From an uncultured Prevotella sp. (GTDB taxonomy: Bacteria; Bacteroidota; Bacteroidia; Bacteroidales; Bacteroidaceae), in assembly GCA_905234355.1 (NCBI GenBank), contig CAJOHP010000123.1, forward strand, positions 1 through 7,161: a DNA stretch of 7,161 nt, in the 5' to 3' direction. A model generated the notes under the pieces. It was not told where the DNA came from and searched no databases. It saw only the letters and a list, made by a program, of their open reading frames with translations. The position numbers and the translations under genes were made by a program. Shown piece by piece: positions 5,581 to 7,161 of the stretch. Every line of letters begins with the position of its first letter. The first letter of the stretch is position 1.

Positions 5581-7161
5581 TTATATCTTCACTCTCACCG
5601 ACATGCCGTAATAGAAGCGTGGGATGTAGCCGCTGTCGAAGAGTGACGTGCGCTGTCCGGTCTGCGACGACCTGACAAGTCCCATGTTGTTGAAGAAGTT
5701 GTTGGCATAGAACGACACCGACACGTGCCGGCCTATCTCCTTCGTCACGCTGATGTTTGCCGAGAGGTAGTGTGAGAGCCGGTTGGGGTTCATCGTGTAG
5801 GCATAGTTGGTCTTCACCACCATGCGGGCCAGCTGGCTGTATAGCTGTGGGTCGTTCTGTAGTGCCCACTGTAGCTTCTGTGCAAAGGGTATGAGCAGTG
5901 TGGGGTTGTCCCATGTGCTGTAGTATTCGGGGTAGAGTGCCACATAGCGGTCGCGCATGGTGGCATCGTAAGGCTCGCCGGAGTTGTCGGCCACGTCGTT
6001 CAGGGCGATGGCTCGCGAGCCGCTTCCTAACTCGCTCAGCGCGCGGCGGTAGTGGTAGAGCGAGCTTTCCACGCGCAGTGTCACCACCATGCTCACGCGC
6101 GGCACATGGGTGGTGAGCGTGGCGTTCAGGTTTACTTGTTCCGACTCGCTGCCGTTGGCCACCGAGGCGCTTGCCGCTGTTCCGGCCGAGGTGGCTGCCG
6201 ATCCTCGGTAGTAGCCTATGAGCGGGTACTGCATGCCGGCCGTGGCGTCGCCCGCTCCCGTCATGGTGCCGGCAAAGAGTGTCTCGTCGGTGCCGCGGTA
6301 GCGATAGTAGTTGCCATCAAGGCGCAGCGAGGTGTGCAGGCTTCTTATCTGTGCAAAGTCCACCACCCACTCCAGTCCGTAGCGCTCCACGGGTGAGCCG
6401 TTGGTGTACTCCCGGTTCACGTTGTAGGTGTTGTGCAGGGTGTAGTCCAGCTGCTCAGGTGCATGGATGCCCGAGCGGTCGGTCAGTGTGACGATGCCTG
6501 TCTGCTGATCTATGGCATACTGGCGGTCGGCGCTCTGCACGCCGCTACGTTCGATGGCTGACTGTCCGGTGACCTTATACTGGAACGGGGTGTAGCGGCT
6601 GACGGCCATATACGTCTGTTTGGTGCGGTGATAGAAGGCAGATAGCGCCACCTTCACTTCTCCGATGCGTGCTTCGACGCCCAGGTCGACCTGGTTGGTG
6701 TATTGCCATCGCAGGGCGGGATTGTAGATTGCGCTCGACGGATAGGTGTAGTAGGCATAGTACGCCTTTCCGTCGGGCGTGCTGCCAGGCGTGAAAGCCA
6801 GCAGGTCGGTGTAGGCAGGGGCGGGATAGAGCACCTGAAACGATGGTAGTTTCACGCTCTTGCCCCATCCGGCGTGCACCTCGAGGGTGCTCAGCAGCCG
6901 CTGTCGCTGTCCCTGCCAGAACACATAGCGCCCGTTTAGCCGTGGTGATAGAGAGTTGGCTGTGCCATAGTCGGAGCCGCTGACGATGGTGATGTCGTGG
7001 CGCAGGCCAGCCGTGAGCTGTAGCGACGAGAGCGGTGCTGTAGTCATGGTGACCTTCTCCTCGGCATAGAGGGCCACGTTGTTCATGGCGGGCAAGCGGT
7101 CGTAGCGGTATTCGCGCCAGGTGGGAGCCACGCTCATGTCGTCGTAGTAGGTGCCTCGTCC
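5581..7161 (-). CDS. TonB-dependent outer-membrane receptor, C-terminal beta-barrel (5' end outside window)
   Basis: This is the last 526 residues of a TonB-dependent receptor. The frame stays open to the right edge, so the start, signal peptide and plug domain lie outside; the ATG at 7137 is internal. Seen: alternating amphipathic strands typical of a 22-strand barrel; a segment GWGKSVKLPSFQVLYP (about 6823-6870); then a segment around NPALRWQYTNQVDLGVEA followed by FYHRT, the usual late-barrel pattern in Bacteroidota receptors; and a C-terminal stretch with KEIGRHVSVSFYANNFFNN and the closing strand ending SVRVKI. The stop is TAA at 5581-5583. Members import scarce ligands such as siderophores, corrinoids, metals or oligosaccharides using the proton-motive force passed on by TonB-ExbBD. 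Nothing visible identifies the ligand. No SusD-like gene follows, and the DUF4876/DUF6850 partners argue against a classical glycan locus. It is the first visible gene of a four-gene operon. Confidence 0.93.
   Translation of the reverse strand, partial: GRGTYYDDMSVAPTWREYRYDRLPAMNNVALYAEEKVTMTTAPLSSLQLTAGLRHDITIVSGSDYGTANSLSPRLNGRYVFWQGQRQRLLSTLEVHAGWGKSVKLPSFQVLYPAPAYTDLLAFTPGSTPDGKAYYAYYTYPSSAIYNPALRWQYTNQVDLGVEARIGEVKVALSAFYHRTKQTYMAVSRYTPFQYKVTGQSAIERSGVQSADRQYAIDQQTGIVTLTDRSGIHAPEQLDYTLHNTYNVNREYTNGSPVERYGLEWVVDFAQIRSLHTSLRLDGNYYRYRGTDETLFAGTMTGAGDATAGMQYPLIGYYRGSAATSAGTAASASVANGSESEQVNLNATLTTHVPRVSMVVTLRVESSLYHYRRALSELGSGSRAIALNDVADNSGEPYDATMRDRYVALYPEYYSTWDNPTLLIPFAQKLQWALQNDPQLYSQLARMVVKTNYAYTMNPNRLSHYLSANISVTKEIGRHVSVSFYANNFFNNMGLVRSSQTGQRTSLFDSGYIPRFYYGMSVRVKI

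Overview
The window looks like a chromosomal segment of a fairly GC-rich Bacteroidota genome, most likely Prevotella or a close relative. The evidence is a cluster of outer-membrane and lipoprotein genes of families known almost only from Bacteroidota (TonB-dependent receptor, DUF4876, DUF6850), a Prevotella-style C-terminal sorting-like tail on one of them, and Bacteroidota -7 promoter motifs (TAnnTTTG). All real genes lie on the minus strand, so transcription runs from right to left.

Right part (7161 down to 2218): a tight four-gene operon. It starts with the C-terminal 526 residues of a TonB-dependent receptor cut by the window edge. A small lipoprotein with a carboxypeptidase-regulatory-like fold follows, then a secreted DUF4876 protein, then a DUF6850 outer-membrane beta-barrel protein. 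Gaps are 21, 29 and 13 nt. The last junction has an unusually good Shine-Dalgarno that overlaps the upstream stop codon. The set reads as a cell-surface uptake or binding system with an unidentified cargo. Its notable twist is that the DUF4876 module, normally one lipoprotein in my recollection of the family, appears as two separately exported proteins.

Middle (1910-2217): a 308-nt non-coding gap. It holds a leftward promoter for the next gene, a candidate rightward promoter with no gene in front of it, and a nested tandem and inverted C5/G5-rich repeat (2041-2143). That repeat can form a stem of more than 30 bp in two alternative registers and has G-quadruplex potential on both strands.

Left part (1909-104): a monocistronic-looking 601-aa lipoprotein with a C-terminal S41 (tail-specific protease type) domain. 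It keeps a nucleophile-type serine but lacks the usual downstream lysine. Its 3' flank (1-103) ends in a second, unrelated C/G-rich hairpin with a very strong G-quadruplex motif on the transcribed strand.

No tRNA, rRNA, CRISPR array, transposase or phage gene was seen.
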